From: Candidatus Poseidoniales archaeon | Lineage (GTDB): Archaea > Thermoplasmatota > Poseidoniia > Poseidoniales > Poseidoniaceae | Reading direction: 5' to 3' | DNA length: 64,000 nt | Assembly (NCBI GenBank): GCA_003602415.1 | Contig: QQSK01000003.1 | Coordinates: forward strand, 137,369 to 201,368 | Shown: positions 37,421 through 46,482 of the stretch, piece after piece | Layout of the letters: every line of letters starts with the position of its first letter | Numbering within the stretch: position 1 is the stretch's first letter | Notes under the pieces: generated by a model | Seen by the model: only the letters and a program-made list of their open reading frames with translations | The model's database searches: none | Told to the model about the DNA's origin: nothing | Program-made: the position numbers and the translations under genes

Positions 37421-40400
37421 CTAATCGGAATGATCAACATCGCCCCAAGGATCTTCTGCCTCATTATCTTCTTCATCAGAACTTTCTTCATCTGAATTTT
37501 CATCTTCATCAGACGCTTTGACATCCTCAACATCATCTTCGGTTGAAGATTCTTCAGAATCTTCGTCTGTCGGAGACTCTAATGCCTTAGTTGCCGCTTC
37601 CATGTTTGGCTTTTCTGGAGCCATAGGTGGCAAAATTGGAGTATTCTTTTCCTCGCTAAACTCTTCTTCATCTTCCCACTCATCATCATAGAAGATGCTT
37701 TCTTCAGAATTATCACGTCTAAGTAACACCACTATTGCGAAACCTGCACCAAGTAATAGGAAGATAAGAATCGAAATAATCGCTGTCATTCCACTCAAAC
37801 CGGATTCTGCATCCTCTTGGGATATGACTCTAGGCATATCTGATTCTACATTCAAATCACATATACCAGTATTATTTATCTCCATACAATGAGGCAACAT
37901 GGAATTATCAATCCAAAGATCGTGTCCTGTTACGTTCACATACAAGTTCTGGGAGCCTGCGCCATGAGTTTCAAACAATAACGGAATTGTTTGCAAAGTT
38001 TGACCAGGTGCTAGCGAAATTTCCACACTTCCATGGCTTAACCAACTTCGTGTGCCACCCATATCCTCCATGAGCGATATAGTCACAGTACCCGGCTTAG
38101 TTCCTAAATTCCTGGTGTGCACAACAACGCCGATTTCTGTTCCTTCAACAATTTCATTTCCTTTTGGAGCCTTACCATTAGAAAGTGCGATTTCTATGTT
38201 GGTTACTGTAACATCAAAGGAGAGAACTGTGAAATCAGTATTCATGGCATCGATTTGTGAAAGACCTGTTCCGCTAGCAGTATTTCCTGCCATGTCGACA
38301 ACATCAATCCACCAAATCAATTCATCACCTTGTTCTAATGAAACATTGACACCATCAGTGAAATCAATACTACCAATGTACGACCATGCGCCAGCATTTG
38401 TTGAGACAAATGGAATTAATGCACTGGACTGGCCATTTTCTAAAATGATACCATTACGCATGAATGCCCAATTTACCTGCAAGTCTCCTTCAGGCAATCC
38501 ACCTTCATCGATAATTAGTAATGCAAATTGGAGAACTTCCAAATCAGAGTCATCAAGAGAAAGAGGAACTGATGAATATTCCACAACAGGGGAGACTTCA
38601 TCAACTGTGATTAGAGAACTTATTGTTGTGTTATCTTGGCCTGGAGATGGCACACCTGTAACCGAATAATCAACTGTGAGAATCGGTTCGACCAATGATC
38701 TTGAAGGCAATATCATGCCAGCTTCCCAAATGCCTCCACTTGCAACTTCAGCATAAGATTCCAAAGACTCTGAACCATATGTAGTCTCGACTACTACTTC
38801 CAATCCTTGAGGAGGTAAATTGACTAATTGAGCACCTGATTTTTCATAAATCACGAATCCATCGAATGTCAAATCATCTCCTGGCTGCACGAAAATGTGT
38901 TGTGCTGAGGATTGTGAAATCGGAGGTGTGTTGTCTACTGTGTTGTTTAGTACAACCTGTAAATCATTATCCAACTGCCATCTTATTTCACCAATATTAG
39001 TCATCAAGACAACTGGATTTAGCTCATCATCATCAAAGACAACAATCGTCGGTAGACAATACTCTCCAAGTAAACTTTCATCGAAATTCCAATCCAAACT
39101 GAATTCCCAAACTACAATCCATGAATCTCCACTACCCTGTGTTGTATTGATGTTGTGCAATGTCAATTGAGAGTCATTATCAGTATACATTGCACCATTA
39201 CGTGGCTCCCAATTCATCACACCGACAGTATCTTCATCTGTACCCAACAATTTCACAGTAACAATATCAATCGAATTGACACCATTTGCGTCACTAATCT
39301 CCATGGTGAGTGTATGAACTTGCCCTGCCAACAGTTGTTCATTTATCGAATCCAAAACTAATTCTGATGTCGGAATCGTTGTTGGTTCATTGATTGCGAT
39401 AATCAGTGTCGCCATATCAGAATCAATTCCATGGCTACCACCATACATTAGTTCATGTCCAGCATAATCATTTCCAGTAAAGTAAACCGAAAAGAGTGCA
39501 TTCATTTCCAACCCTGAAACATCAATTCCACTAAAAGTTAGAGTTCGCTCACCAGCAATTCCTTCAGGGAGAGGTTTCGTCATTGTTTGATATTCGGATT
39601 CATCTGCGATACCATCCAAATTGTCATCATCAAGTACCTCTCTCCAATAATGCATGACAACTTCATCTCCCAATGCTTGTTGATCAGTAATTGTAACCTG
39701 CATCGATAGAGAAGAAGTTGGGTCCCAGGTGAAACCATCCGCTGCCAACAAACGCTGACCGTTGTTCACTTGAAGATTAGAAGCCCAAGGGGATTCGTCG
39801 TCTAATTTGATTAACACTGGATTGGTTAAGGTTGTGTCCTCGGCACCATTTGCTCCTGCTGCTGGTCCAACTCTAATCACATAAGGTGTCAAATTAGTTT
39901 GTGAAGTATTAGATGGAAGGGTTACAAGACCTGTCCAAATTCCATCACCTGTTGAATTCAAAACTATGTCATTTCCATCCACTGAAACTGCTACTACGAA
40001 ATCATCTACCAATGGCCTCATGTCAAGTGTATCTTGGAACTTTACTGTACCTGATACTGAAACTTGAGTGCCTGATTTTGCCCAGAATGGATATGATGGC
40101 GAAAAGGCATCGGATAGTTCATGACCAAACAAATCCATTACTTTCCACGAATCAACTTGCAAATCATTCTCACTAGCCTGTGTTGCTACTCCACCAGATT
40201 GTGCTGTTGCTGGAGACAAACCTTCGCCATCTGCATCGTATCCTTGAGCAGACCAACTAATCGATTGTGAATCATTCCAATCCCAATCAACCTCGAATTG
40301 CCAATCGACAACAAGACGACCTCCAACTTCAGTCACAGAGGAGGTGTTGTTCAATTCTAACATCCCATAGCCGCTGGTTTGAGTAAACAAGCCACCATTG

Positions 40401-43400
40401 CCTATATCACTTAGAACGATATTTACACTATCACCCGAAGAATCGAGTCCAGTAAGATGAATTTCTGCAATGTTTTCATTGCCTAGAAGATGATGATGCT
40501 GTGTAGAGAAACCTTGTAACACTCCATTTGGATACCAGGTTTCAGGCACATTAAACGGATGATTGGTGATCATATTTTCATGATAAACTCCTCCATCAAT
40601 AGCTACACCGCCAGCCACAGATTGCCAGGTGAGAGGTACATCAACTATCGATTCAAGACCATTGTTGGAATTCAATTCGTGATATGTTTTGACAATTTGA
40701 CCAAGACCTGAAACATTCTCCATCAAGTTATAGCCGATTGCAAATGAACCAATCGAATAACTTGTAGAAGGAGAGGTGTCGAGATTAATGTCGATCATCG
40801 ACCAATTTCTGCCACTATTATCCATGTGAACTCCTGAAGATTGTAGCATAGGAGATGAAATCGAAATCACACTGGTGCTCCAGTTACTTACAGGCAATTG
40901 ATAGAAATTATTACCACCGCTTGAAATTGTCAGTGGTGCTGTTTGTCCTGTAGGATTTAATCCCAGTAGCATAGTGTGAATATTTGCATTTTCAGGAATC
41001 ATTACAGATAATGTATCATTTCCTGTGATGGCTGCAGAATGGGATACTGTGCTAGTGTCAAAGCGGGTTTGCCAACCATAAGCACCGTATCCTGGAGATG
41101 ACGAAAATTCCCAATCCATGACGCCATCATCAGCCAAATCGATTGAGGCGTCAAGGGCAGGTTGAGCAAATGTTCCTCTGAAGGCCAGAGATTCAATCAT
41201 AGCACCTGGTGCCATAGTTACTCTAGGAGTAACATGAGTGCGCATATCTCCAAGATCTAGCACTGAGTTAGTACTAGTTGTGGAAACACTCTGGGAGAAA
41301 GAGGTTGTTAGAGCAGAGGTGGTTTGAGTGAAGTTTCCAGTCACCATTGCAGAAGATACTGGTCTTGCAGAAAGACCTGAATCACCAGTGATTACAATTG
41401 CTGAGCCACCATTGTTTTCCCAAGTTCCATTTGATAATCTAGTAATTGAGGAAGGTACATTCCATCCGTTTGAGTCACCAAAGTAGCGTGTTGCACCAAC
41501 GGTCAATTCCCGTACCAGAGGAGTGTAATACTCATCCTCAGTACCCATCAATAATTCTATGTGAATCCCGGTGTGAACATCTCTGTCGATACTCGCTAGA
41601 GATAGGGGAAGTGTCATATTTTCATGACCAGAAATAACTTGGCCTGTGGCATCAAGAACATTGACTCCGTACCACGTGCTGTTTGGAAGAATGATGTCTG
41701 CGTCAACGAATCCATATCCTAGGTCATGAACCGGAATCAATGGACTCATCCATGAACCTTCAGTTTCGAACCAATCGACTTCTAGTCCAATGTTGTCAAC
41801 ATACCAACCCGGTTCCTGGACAGCAGTATCAGACATCTGTCTAAACTTGAAGGAAACGTTGTTTCCGGACAAATTGGATACATCATATGCCATATCCAAC
41901 CAAGGAATGTTAACTGAACTTGTGCAGGACCACTGGCCTGCAGCATTCACATATTGCCTTCCGTCCCATACTTCAGTTCCAGCAAAAGCTGTAGTGCTTG
42001 TGATGGTACCATCGTACCAATTTGAACCATTAGCATAATTGACGAAAGCCTGATTCCAAGAACCTCCGTTTACTGAAACATATAGAGCACCGCCGTCCCA
42101 TGTGTCTTCAGAACACATCCAGTGTTTCCAAACAAACCTTGCACTTGCACCTAGTGGAACATAGTAATTTGGAGAAATCAATGAATTATCAGAACCTGCA
42201 TCATAATCTCCGCACAAACCTGTACCGAATCCCAAATTTGCACTTGGGAAAGATGAGGGGCCATCAGTGTAATTTGAACAAAGTGCACCAAATTGCCAAC
42301 CGGTTTGACCAGCTTGGTTTGAGATACTCCATCCACCAGGAGGAAGAGCAGGAGCATCTTCTAAACTATCAGAAATGGATAGTCCGCCCGTTCCGATTAG
42401 GATGAATGCCCAATCATCAGTGGCACCATTTACTCCATAGTGTGTAGCAGAAGTTGAGTTAGAAAGATAATTAGAGTCAAGTACTATTCCCGAAGAGTCA
42501 ATTACCTTGTACCAATCTACTGTAAGACCTTCTCGAGTATCAGTGGAACCACCATACTGTACCGATGAATCGGTCTGAACAACATAACGAATTTTTGAGG
42601 CTGAAGTATTTCCAATCATAGAGGAAGGAATTGGGAAGTCTAGAACCACAAATCCTCCTGACTCATCAAACACTGTTGTCCCATTAGGCAAAGTGTAACT
42701 GCTACCAGGTATAGCACCACTTCTAGAGCGACATGATGTCAAAGTAGAGGTGCTCGAAGATGAAATGTCGGACCAGGTGGTACCATTATCGGTGGATAAT
42801 TCTACACAGAAATTATCGTAGCTAGAACCTTCTAGATCGAATTCTAAACGAGTTTGAATCTTTGAGCCTGAGTTTGTTCCTGACAAATTAACTTCAGATT
42901 CCAAAGCCCCTTCTGCATTGTTACTGTAAAAGCAAGTTGCTGTGGTTTGTGAATTGCAACCATGATGCCACAAACCTGTTGAGTTACCAACGTTGGTTAC
43001 TGAAAAATCATCCAAATACCAACCGGGCCTAGATGCACCGTTTGAATCAGTCCATACTTGGAATCTAAACTGCATGAATGTAGCATTTGAAATCCCCGTA
43101 ATGTTGTCTAGGTTGAAGGTTGATGTTGTCCATCCACTGTGATTACCATCACCGAACACTTGGAAATTACTGGTCGTTACTCCATTTGGAGTTGATGAGT
43201 TAGTAGAGATTGAAGATGGATAACCTCCTGATGGAGAGAGATAAGTCCAAGCCCCATTATCGAGTTTGTATTCGACCCATGCACCATCATTTGCGGCTAG
43301 ATGATGCCAATGTGAGAAGGACAGATTGAAGTGATTAATTGGAGAAGGTACTGAGAATTGTGGAGTTACCAATGCACCTGCTGAGTTGGCAGGTAGAGGT

Positions 43401-43921
43401 TGACCAGGCAAAGTTGCCGCCACTACTCCACCATCTGCTGCTGCAGCTGGAACATATCCGTGAGCTAGGGTTCTAGTTTGGCCAGAAACTGTTCCATTCA
43501 TGGCAGAAGGATTGACTGCTTCCCAGATAGAACCCGTATGAGTCCAGGAACTTGGAAGTTGTAGGCTTGCTGAAGAAAATGTATCGACGTTTGATACTGC
43601 ACTATCGGGAGATAATGACATTGCTCCGTCAAATTTTCCAACCATAGTATTTGCAAATTGTCCGGCAGTAAAGTTTCCAGGGACATCCTCGCCAGACCAT
43701 GATTCACCATATCCATCGTCCAAAAATCCACTCTCATCAACATGCAACCATGCATCAATGACCGTGGCATTGCCTGGAACTTCAAACGCATCAGCGATGT
43801 TCCGAGTAGGTCCTGCCAATGCGGAAGGACCGTTCCAAGCACTCGTAGCAGCCGTAGCAGCATTACTGAACATTAGCATAGTCAGGAACAAGGCGAGCGA
43901 GACACTTTTACCAGATTTCAT
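37421..43921 (-). CDS. Giant surface protein (2166 residues), type I membrane anchor with acidic tail
   Basis: A signal peptide occupies residues 1-24 (FSNAATAA cleavage region). The ectodomain is a chain of beta-sandwich modules. At least two resemble MAM/immune-inhibitor-A-type domains, seen as GWYLDDFSVTNVG and GWYVDNIGLEVDW, each after a W-x-S/T-x-x-x-N/D-rich strand. Later modules are Ig/CARDB-like. One membrane helix near residue 2055 (AIISILIFLLLGAGFAIVVLL) precedes a ~100-residue cytoplasmic tail dominated by Glu, Asp and Ser. Many N-x-S/T sites suggest glycosylation. No protease or hydrolase active site is evident. An inverted repeat lies 9 bases upstream of the ATG. The role is probably adhesion or particle attachment. 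Confidence 0.85.
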   Translation of the reverse strand: MKSGKSVSLALFLTMLMFSNAATAATSAWNGPSALAGPTRNIADAFEVPGNATVIDAWLHVDESGFLDDGYGESWSGEDVPGNFTAGQFANTMVGKFDGAMSLSPDSAVSNVDTFSSASLQLPSSWTHTGSIWEAVNPSAMNGTVSGQTRTLAHGYVPAAAADGGVVAATLPGQPLPANSAGALVTPQFSVPSPINHFNLSFSHWHHLAANDGAWVEYKLDNGAWTYLSPSGGYPSSISTNSSTPNGVTTSNFQVFGDGNHSGWTTSTFNLDNITGISNATFMQFRFQVWTDSNGASRPGWYLDDFSVTNVGNSTGLWHHGCNSQTTATCFYSNNAEGALESEVNLSGTNSGSKIQTRLEFDLEGSSYDNFCVELSTDNGTTWSDISSSSTSTLTSCRSRSGAIPGSSYTLPNGTTVFDESGGFVVLDFPIPSSMIGNTSASKIRYVVQTDSSVQYGGSTDTREGLTVDWYKVIDSSGIVLDSNYLSNSTSATHYGVNGATDDWAFILIGTGGLSISDSLEDAPALPPGGWSISNQAGQTGWQFGALCSNYTDGPSSFPSANLGFGTGLCGDYDAGSDNSLISPNYYVPLGASARFVWKHWMCSEDTWDGGALYVSVNGGSWNQAFVNYANGSNWYDGTITSTTAFAGTEVWDGRQYVNAAGQWSCTSSVNIPWLDMAYDVSNLSGNNVSFKFRQMSDTAVQEPGWYVDNIGLEVDWFETEGSWMSPLIPVHDLGYGFVDADIILPNSTWYGVNVLDATGQVISGHENMTLPLSLASIDRDVHTGIHIELLMGTEDEYYTPLVRELTVGATRYFGDSNGWNVPSSITRLSNGTWENNGGSAIVITGDSGLSARPVSSAMVTGNFTQTTSALTTSFSQSVSTTSTNSVLDLGDMRTHVTPRVTMAPGAMIESLAFRGTFAQPALDASIDLADDGVMDWEFSSSPGYGAYGWQTRFDTSTVSHSAAITGNDTLSVMIPENANIHTMLLGLNPTGQTAPLTISSGGNNFYQLPVSNWSTSVISISSPMLQSSGVHMDNSGRNWSMIDINLDTSPSTSYSIGSFAIGYNLMENVSGLGQIVKTYHELNSNNGLESIVDVPLTWQSVAGGVAIDGGVYHENMITNHPFNVPETWYPNGVLQGFSTQHHHLLGNENIAEIHLTGLDSSGDSVNIVLSDIGNGGLFTQTSGYGMLELNNTSSVTEVGGRLVVDWQFEVDWDWNDSQSISWSAQGYDADGEGLSPATAQSGGVATQASENDLQVDSWKVMDLFGHELSDAFSPSYPFWAKSGTQVSVSGTVKFQDTLDMRPLVDDFVVAVSVDGNDIVLNSTGDGIWTGLVTLPSNTSQTNLTPYVIRVGPAAGANGAEDTTLTNPVLIKLDDESPWASNLQVNNGQRLLAADGFTWDPTSSLSMQVTITDQQALGDEVVMHYWREVLDDDNLDGIADESEYQTMTKPLPEGIAGERTLTFSGIDVSGLEMNALFSVYFTGNDYAGHELMYGGSHGIDSDMATLIIAINEPTTIPTSELVLDSINEQLLAGQVHTLTMEISDANGVNSIDIVTVKLLGTDEDTVGVMNWEPRNGAMYTDNDSQLTLHNINTTQGSGDSWIVVWEFSLDWNFDESLLGEYCLPTIVVFDDDELNPVVLMTNIGEIRWQLDNDLQVVLNNTVDNTPPISQSSAQHIFVQPGDDLTFDGFVIYEKSGAQLVNLPPQGLEVVVETTYGSESLESYAEVASGGIWEAGMILPSRSLVEPILTVDYSVTGVPSPGQDNTTISSLITVDEVSPVVEYSSVPLSLDDSDLEVLQFALLIIDEGGLPEGDLQVNWAFMRNGIILENGQSSALIPFVSTNAGAWSYIGSIDFTDGVNVSLEQGDELIWWIDVVDMAGNTASGTGLSQIDAMNTDFTVLSFDVTVTNIEIALSNGKAPKGNEIVEGTEIGVVVHTRNLGTKPGTVTISLMEDMGGTRSWLSHGSVEISLAPGQTLQTIPLLFETHGAGSQNLYVNVTGHDLWIDNSMLPHCMEINNTGICDLNVESDMPRVISQEDAESGLSGMTAIISILIFLLLGAGFAIVVLLRRDNSEESIFYDDEWEDEEEFSEEKNTPILPPMAPEKPNMEAATKALESPTDEDSEESSTEDDVEDVKASDEDENSDEESSDEEDNEAEDPWGDVDHSD

Positions 43922-43930
43922 GAATGCAAC

Positions 43931-43947
43931 CGGACCCTACGGGTCCG
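43931..43947 (-). other. Inverted repeat with TAC core (CGGACCC-TAC-GGGTCCG)
   Basis: A perfect 7-bp GC-rich stem with a 3-base loop, 9 bases upstream of the giant surface-protein ATG. In mRNA sense the loop is GTA. It is one of five such elements in the window. Confidence 0.6.
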
Positions 43948-44015
43948 CTAAGACCTATGAACTCTGCCCAAGCAGGTCATATTGCAATTTTCAGAACTAT
44001 TACGATTTTGAAGAT

Positions 44016-44090
44016 TGGAGCCACCAGCGAGAATTGAACTCGCGACCTCCTCATTACCAATGAGGTGCTATACCGCTAAGCCATGGTGGC
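44016..44090 (-). tRNA. tRNA-Thr (anticodon GGU), CCA encoded
   Basis: On the minus strand the acceptor stem GCCACCA pairs with TGGTGGC. The anticodon stem CCTCA/TGAGG encloses TTGGTAA, giving anticodon GGT. The T arm is GCGAG-TTCAATT-CTCGC. The discriminator is T, followed by an encoded CCA (44018-44016). No intron is present. Confidence 0.95.
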
Positions 44091-44113
44091 GTAATCGTGG
44101 CGACCTACCATTG

Positions 44114-44124
44114 CGATATAATCG
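44114..44124 (-). promoter_or_regulatory. TATA box of tRNA-Thr
   Basis: Minus-strand CGATTATATCG is centred about 28 bases upstream of the mature tRNA 5' end, the normal archaeal spacing. Confidence 0.6.
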
Positions 44125-44193
44125 ATTCGGATTTTTTTAGTTCATTTTTCGACCGTTTCGGTTAAACATGAAAGGCTAGTCGGCGGAGTTGCG

Positions 44194-44276
44194 GCCGAGA
44201 TCGCATAGCCTGGTATTGCGCGCGACTGGAAATCGCGTGTCCTTGTGGCACGGGAGTTCAAATCTCCCTCTCGGCG
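44194..44276 (+). tRNA. tRNA-Ser (anticodon GGA)
   Basis: The acceptor stem GCCGAGA pairs with TCTCGGC, with discriminator G at 44276. The anticodon stem CGCGA/TCGCG encloses CTGGAAA, giving anticodon GGA. A long variable arm (TGTCCTTGTGGCAC) is diagnostic of serine tRNA. The T arm is GGGAG-TTCAAAT-CTCCC. The following bases are CCTA, so CCA is not encoded. A T-run (ATTTTT, ~44286-44291) may end transcription. Confidence 0.95.
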
Positions 44277-44334
44277 CCTAAGTTAATTTTTCAAGATTCG
44301 ATTATTTGATACATTCAAACACTCAGGATATTTC

Positions 44335-45621
44335 ATGGCCGAACCAATTCGAAGTCCAGATGGTAAATTCATGTGGTCAGGTAATGAATGGATACCTACA
44401 CCACCTAACGACCAAGGAAATCAAATTAACATGCAAGATTCTGTAATTGGAGGAGACGTCATCAGTAATACCACCATCAATAATGACCCGAGTGCAGTAA
44501 CATCTGCAGTAATTACTGCACTTCAGCAAATGGGTATGATAACAACTCCACAGCCTCAATCACCTCCAGTACATGAAGTTGAGTTACCAAAATCATTCGA
44601 TATAGGAGACCATGTAGAGTACCATAGTCCAACCAATCAACGTTGGTTAAACAGGTGCAAGGTTGTAGCAATAAATGATGATGGAACTTACAAGGTAGAG
44701 GTCCCCAAACAAAATAAAATTGAGACTAAACATGCCGTAGTAATTGGAACAAGCCCAGGTACAATCCGACCAGCTAGTATCCCATTTGAAATTGGAGATA
44801 GAGTATTTGTTAATTGGAAAAATTATGGACACTATTATGCTGGCAAAATAACTAAAGAGAATTCTGATTTTACATTCATGATACATTTTGATGACGGAGA
44901 TGTTGAAGATAATGTCGAATGGGAGAGAATTGAACCTCTAAACGAATCCTCTAAAGAAGTTCAGGAATACATCAATCACGATTCTGAGGCTGAGAAAGAA
45001 TTGATTGAAGCATTCGAAGTTTTTGATGATAACAATACAGGAACTATTCCTGCTAGAGAATACATGAGAATACTTACCGAAAGTGGTGATGACCCAATAC
45101 CTGTAGACGAAGTGATGGATCAATTCAACGAGTTAGGAATCCAACTAGATTCACAAATTGATTATCGAGAACTTGCCAAATATCTAGTCGGTTCACAAAT
45201 GATGGAGAATGCCGAAGCAGTCAAACCTGAAGTCGTGATACGTGATGCTGAAATTGTCAATGGTAAATTGAAGGGCTATGCTTATGCACATCCAAAACTA
45301 GGTGAAACTTGGATCAACTCTTCTTCAATAGAAGGCATAACATTTGATGAAAGAGCGACCTCAAGGGTGGAAACAAGAAACACAATCTACGTAGTTGGTC
45401 CAACAGGATGGTTGAAAAAACCAGAAAATCACCCATTTAACCAACCGACATTCAACACAGGTCAGCAAGTTAAAGTTGAATGGAATGGAAGTTGGTGGGA
45501 CGCAATTATTAGAGAAATCAGGGGTGATAATTCTGATGGAAATCTATTCTTGATTCACTATGTTGGATTTGATTCAAGTTGGGATGAATGGATTGATATT
45601 TCGAGAATTAAAAACGCTTGA
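44335..45621 (+). CDS. Multidomain protein: Tudor-like repeats, EF-hand pair, chromo-barrel-like C-terminus
   Basis: No signal peptide or membrane helix is seen, so the protein is probably cytoplasmic. In order it shows: a short SPDGKFMWSGNEWIPTP motif like those at the end of DUF2510-type proteins (residues ~6-22); a low-complexity N/T/S segment; a Tudor/SH3-like barrel at ~88-122 (GDHVEYHSPTNQRWLNRCKV); a second at ~147-203 (GDRVFVNWKNYGHYYAGKI); an EF-hand whose loop D231-E242 fits the calcium rule, plus a degenerate partner ending IDYRELAKYL; and a C-terminal segment (379-428) with HYVGFDSSWDEWIDISRI, closely resembling the eukaryotic chromo-barrel/Tudor-knot of MSL3/EAF3-type proteins. 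Function is unknown; binding of a modified protein or nucleic acid under calcium control is a guess. A TATA-like GATTATTTGAT lies ~30 bases upstream. Confidence 0.78.
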   Translation: MAEPIRSPDGKFMWSGNEWIPTPPNDQGNQINMQDSVIGGDVISNTTINNDPSAVTSAVITALQQMGMITTPQPQSPPVHEVELPKSFDIGDHVEYHSPTNQRWLNRCKVVAINDDGTYKVEVPKQNKIETKHAVVIGTSPGTIRPASIPFEIGDRVFVNWKNYGHYYAGKITKENSDFTFMIHFDDGDVEDNVEWERIEPLNESSKEVQEYINHDSEAEKELIEAFEVFDDNNTGTIPAREYMRILTESGDDPIPVDEVMDQFNELGIQLDSQIDYRELAKYLVGSQMMENAEAVKPEVVIRDAEIVNGKLKGYAYAHPKLGETWINSSSIEGITFDERATSRVETRNTIYVVGPTGWLKKPENHPFNQPTFNTGQQVKVEWNGSWWDAIIREIRGDNSDGNLFLIHYVGFDSSWDEWIDISRIKNA

Positions 45622-45658
45622 TGCAAAGTTCATTGGCTTGCCAAGATTGACAACGTTT

Positions 45659-46386
45659 GTGGAGACTACAATTGTCCTTGTAATTGCAGCATTTTTTGCT
45701 GCTGCATTAACAGTCCCTGAGGCTTCGGTCTTTCGACAATGTTGACACCGGTTGTTCTTCTTGTTTTGGACCCCCATGAAGCGGTAGCAGTTGTTGCTAT
45801 TGTCCACTTAGCACACAATGCTGCCAAATATTTCAACCTAAAGGAGCATGTTGATTTTGAGGCGATAAAACGCTATGGAATTTGGTTGGTAATAGGGGCG
45901 ATTATTGGTGCCTTATTACAGAACCAAGTCGAGCAAAAACCTCTTCTAATCGTAATAGGAATTTTCTTGATAATCTTGCCTATATTGACGGTCAGCGAAA
46001 AATGGACTGGCTACAAAATACCCGAAGCCAATGACAGAATTGGTGGATTCGGTTCCGGCTTCATGGGAGGCTTATCTGGACACCAAGGAGCGCTTAGAGC
46101 AATGTTCCTCTCTCGAAGATTGACTAACAAAATGTCATTTGCTGCAACTGCGAGTGTTTTGGCACTTTGTGTTGATCTGACTAGAATCCCAATTTATCTT
46201 TACTATCGGCCCGATGAAATCTTGGAACATTTACAATTGACAGGAATGCTGGTTATTTCTGCAGTAATCGGCGTACGTGTTGGCAAAAAATGGTTGCTGA
46301 AATGGAAAAATAAGACCATCCAAAATGGAATCATGCTTGGAATAGTTGCTAGTGGAATTTTCTATATTTTCGAAGCGTTCAGATAA
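45659..46386 (+). pseudogene. TauE/SafE (TSUP)-like permease with apparent frameshift near 45719
   Basis: The intact frame 45739-46386 (215 residues) reads as a TSUP permease lacking its first helix: TPVVLLVLDPHEAVAVVAIV, then FGSGFMGGLSGHQGALRAMF, the second half of the internal duplication. The missing first helix is encoded just upstream in another frame (TTIVLVIAAFFAAALTVPE from GTG 45659). In the later frame, codons before the ATG spell GFGLST, the family glycine motif, but a TGA precedes them. Restoring one G in the GAGGC at 45719-45723 would join ALTVPE to GFGLSTMLTPV. The gene is therefore either truly broken, mis-sequenced or shifted in translation. TSUP proteins move sulfite, sulfonates or other organic anions. 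The start codon of the upstream part is uncertain. Confidence 0.6.
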
Positions 46387-46393
46387 ATGATGA

Positions 46394-46410
46394 CACCTCC
46401 TACGGAGGTG
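46394..46410 (+). other. Inverted repeat with TAC core (CACCTCC-TAC-GGAGGTG) containing a ribosome binding site
   Basis: A perfect 7-bp stem with a 3-base loop, 7 bases after the permease stop. The 3' arm GGAGGTG is itself a strong archaeal ribosome binding site and lies three bases before an ATG at 46414 that opens a 22-codon reading frame. Confidence 0.6.
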
Positions 46411-46413
46411 CAA

Positions 46414-46482
46414 ATGACCGAAATGACTCAAAGGGAGAGGCCACACCCAAGTTCATGGCGGACGAAGTCACAATCGAGGTAA
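46414..46482 (+). CDS. Possible 22-residue leader peptide overlapping the next gene
   Basis: ATG at 46414 follows GGAGGTG by three bases and the frame runs 22 codons to TAA, overlapping the start of the membrane zinc-ribbon gene (46455) in a different frame. The encoded peptide is rich in R, S, P and T and has no signal character. It could be a leader controlling the downstream gene, or chance. Confidence 0.25.
   Translation: MTEMTQRERPHPSSWRTKSQSR

Noticed and set aside
38052..38669. 205-codon plus-strand frame
   Set aside because: Antisense to the 2166-residue surface protein; rich in Ser and Thr as expected for the reverse reading.
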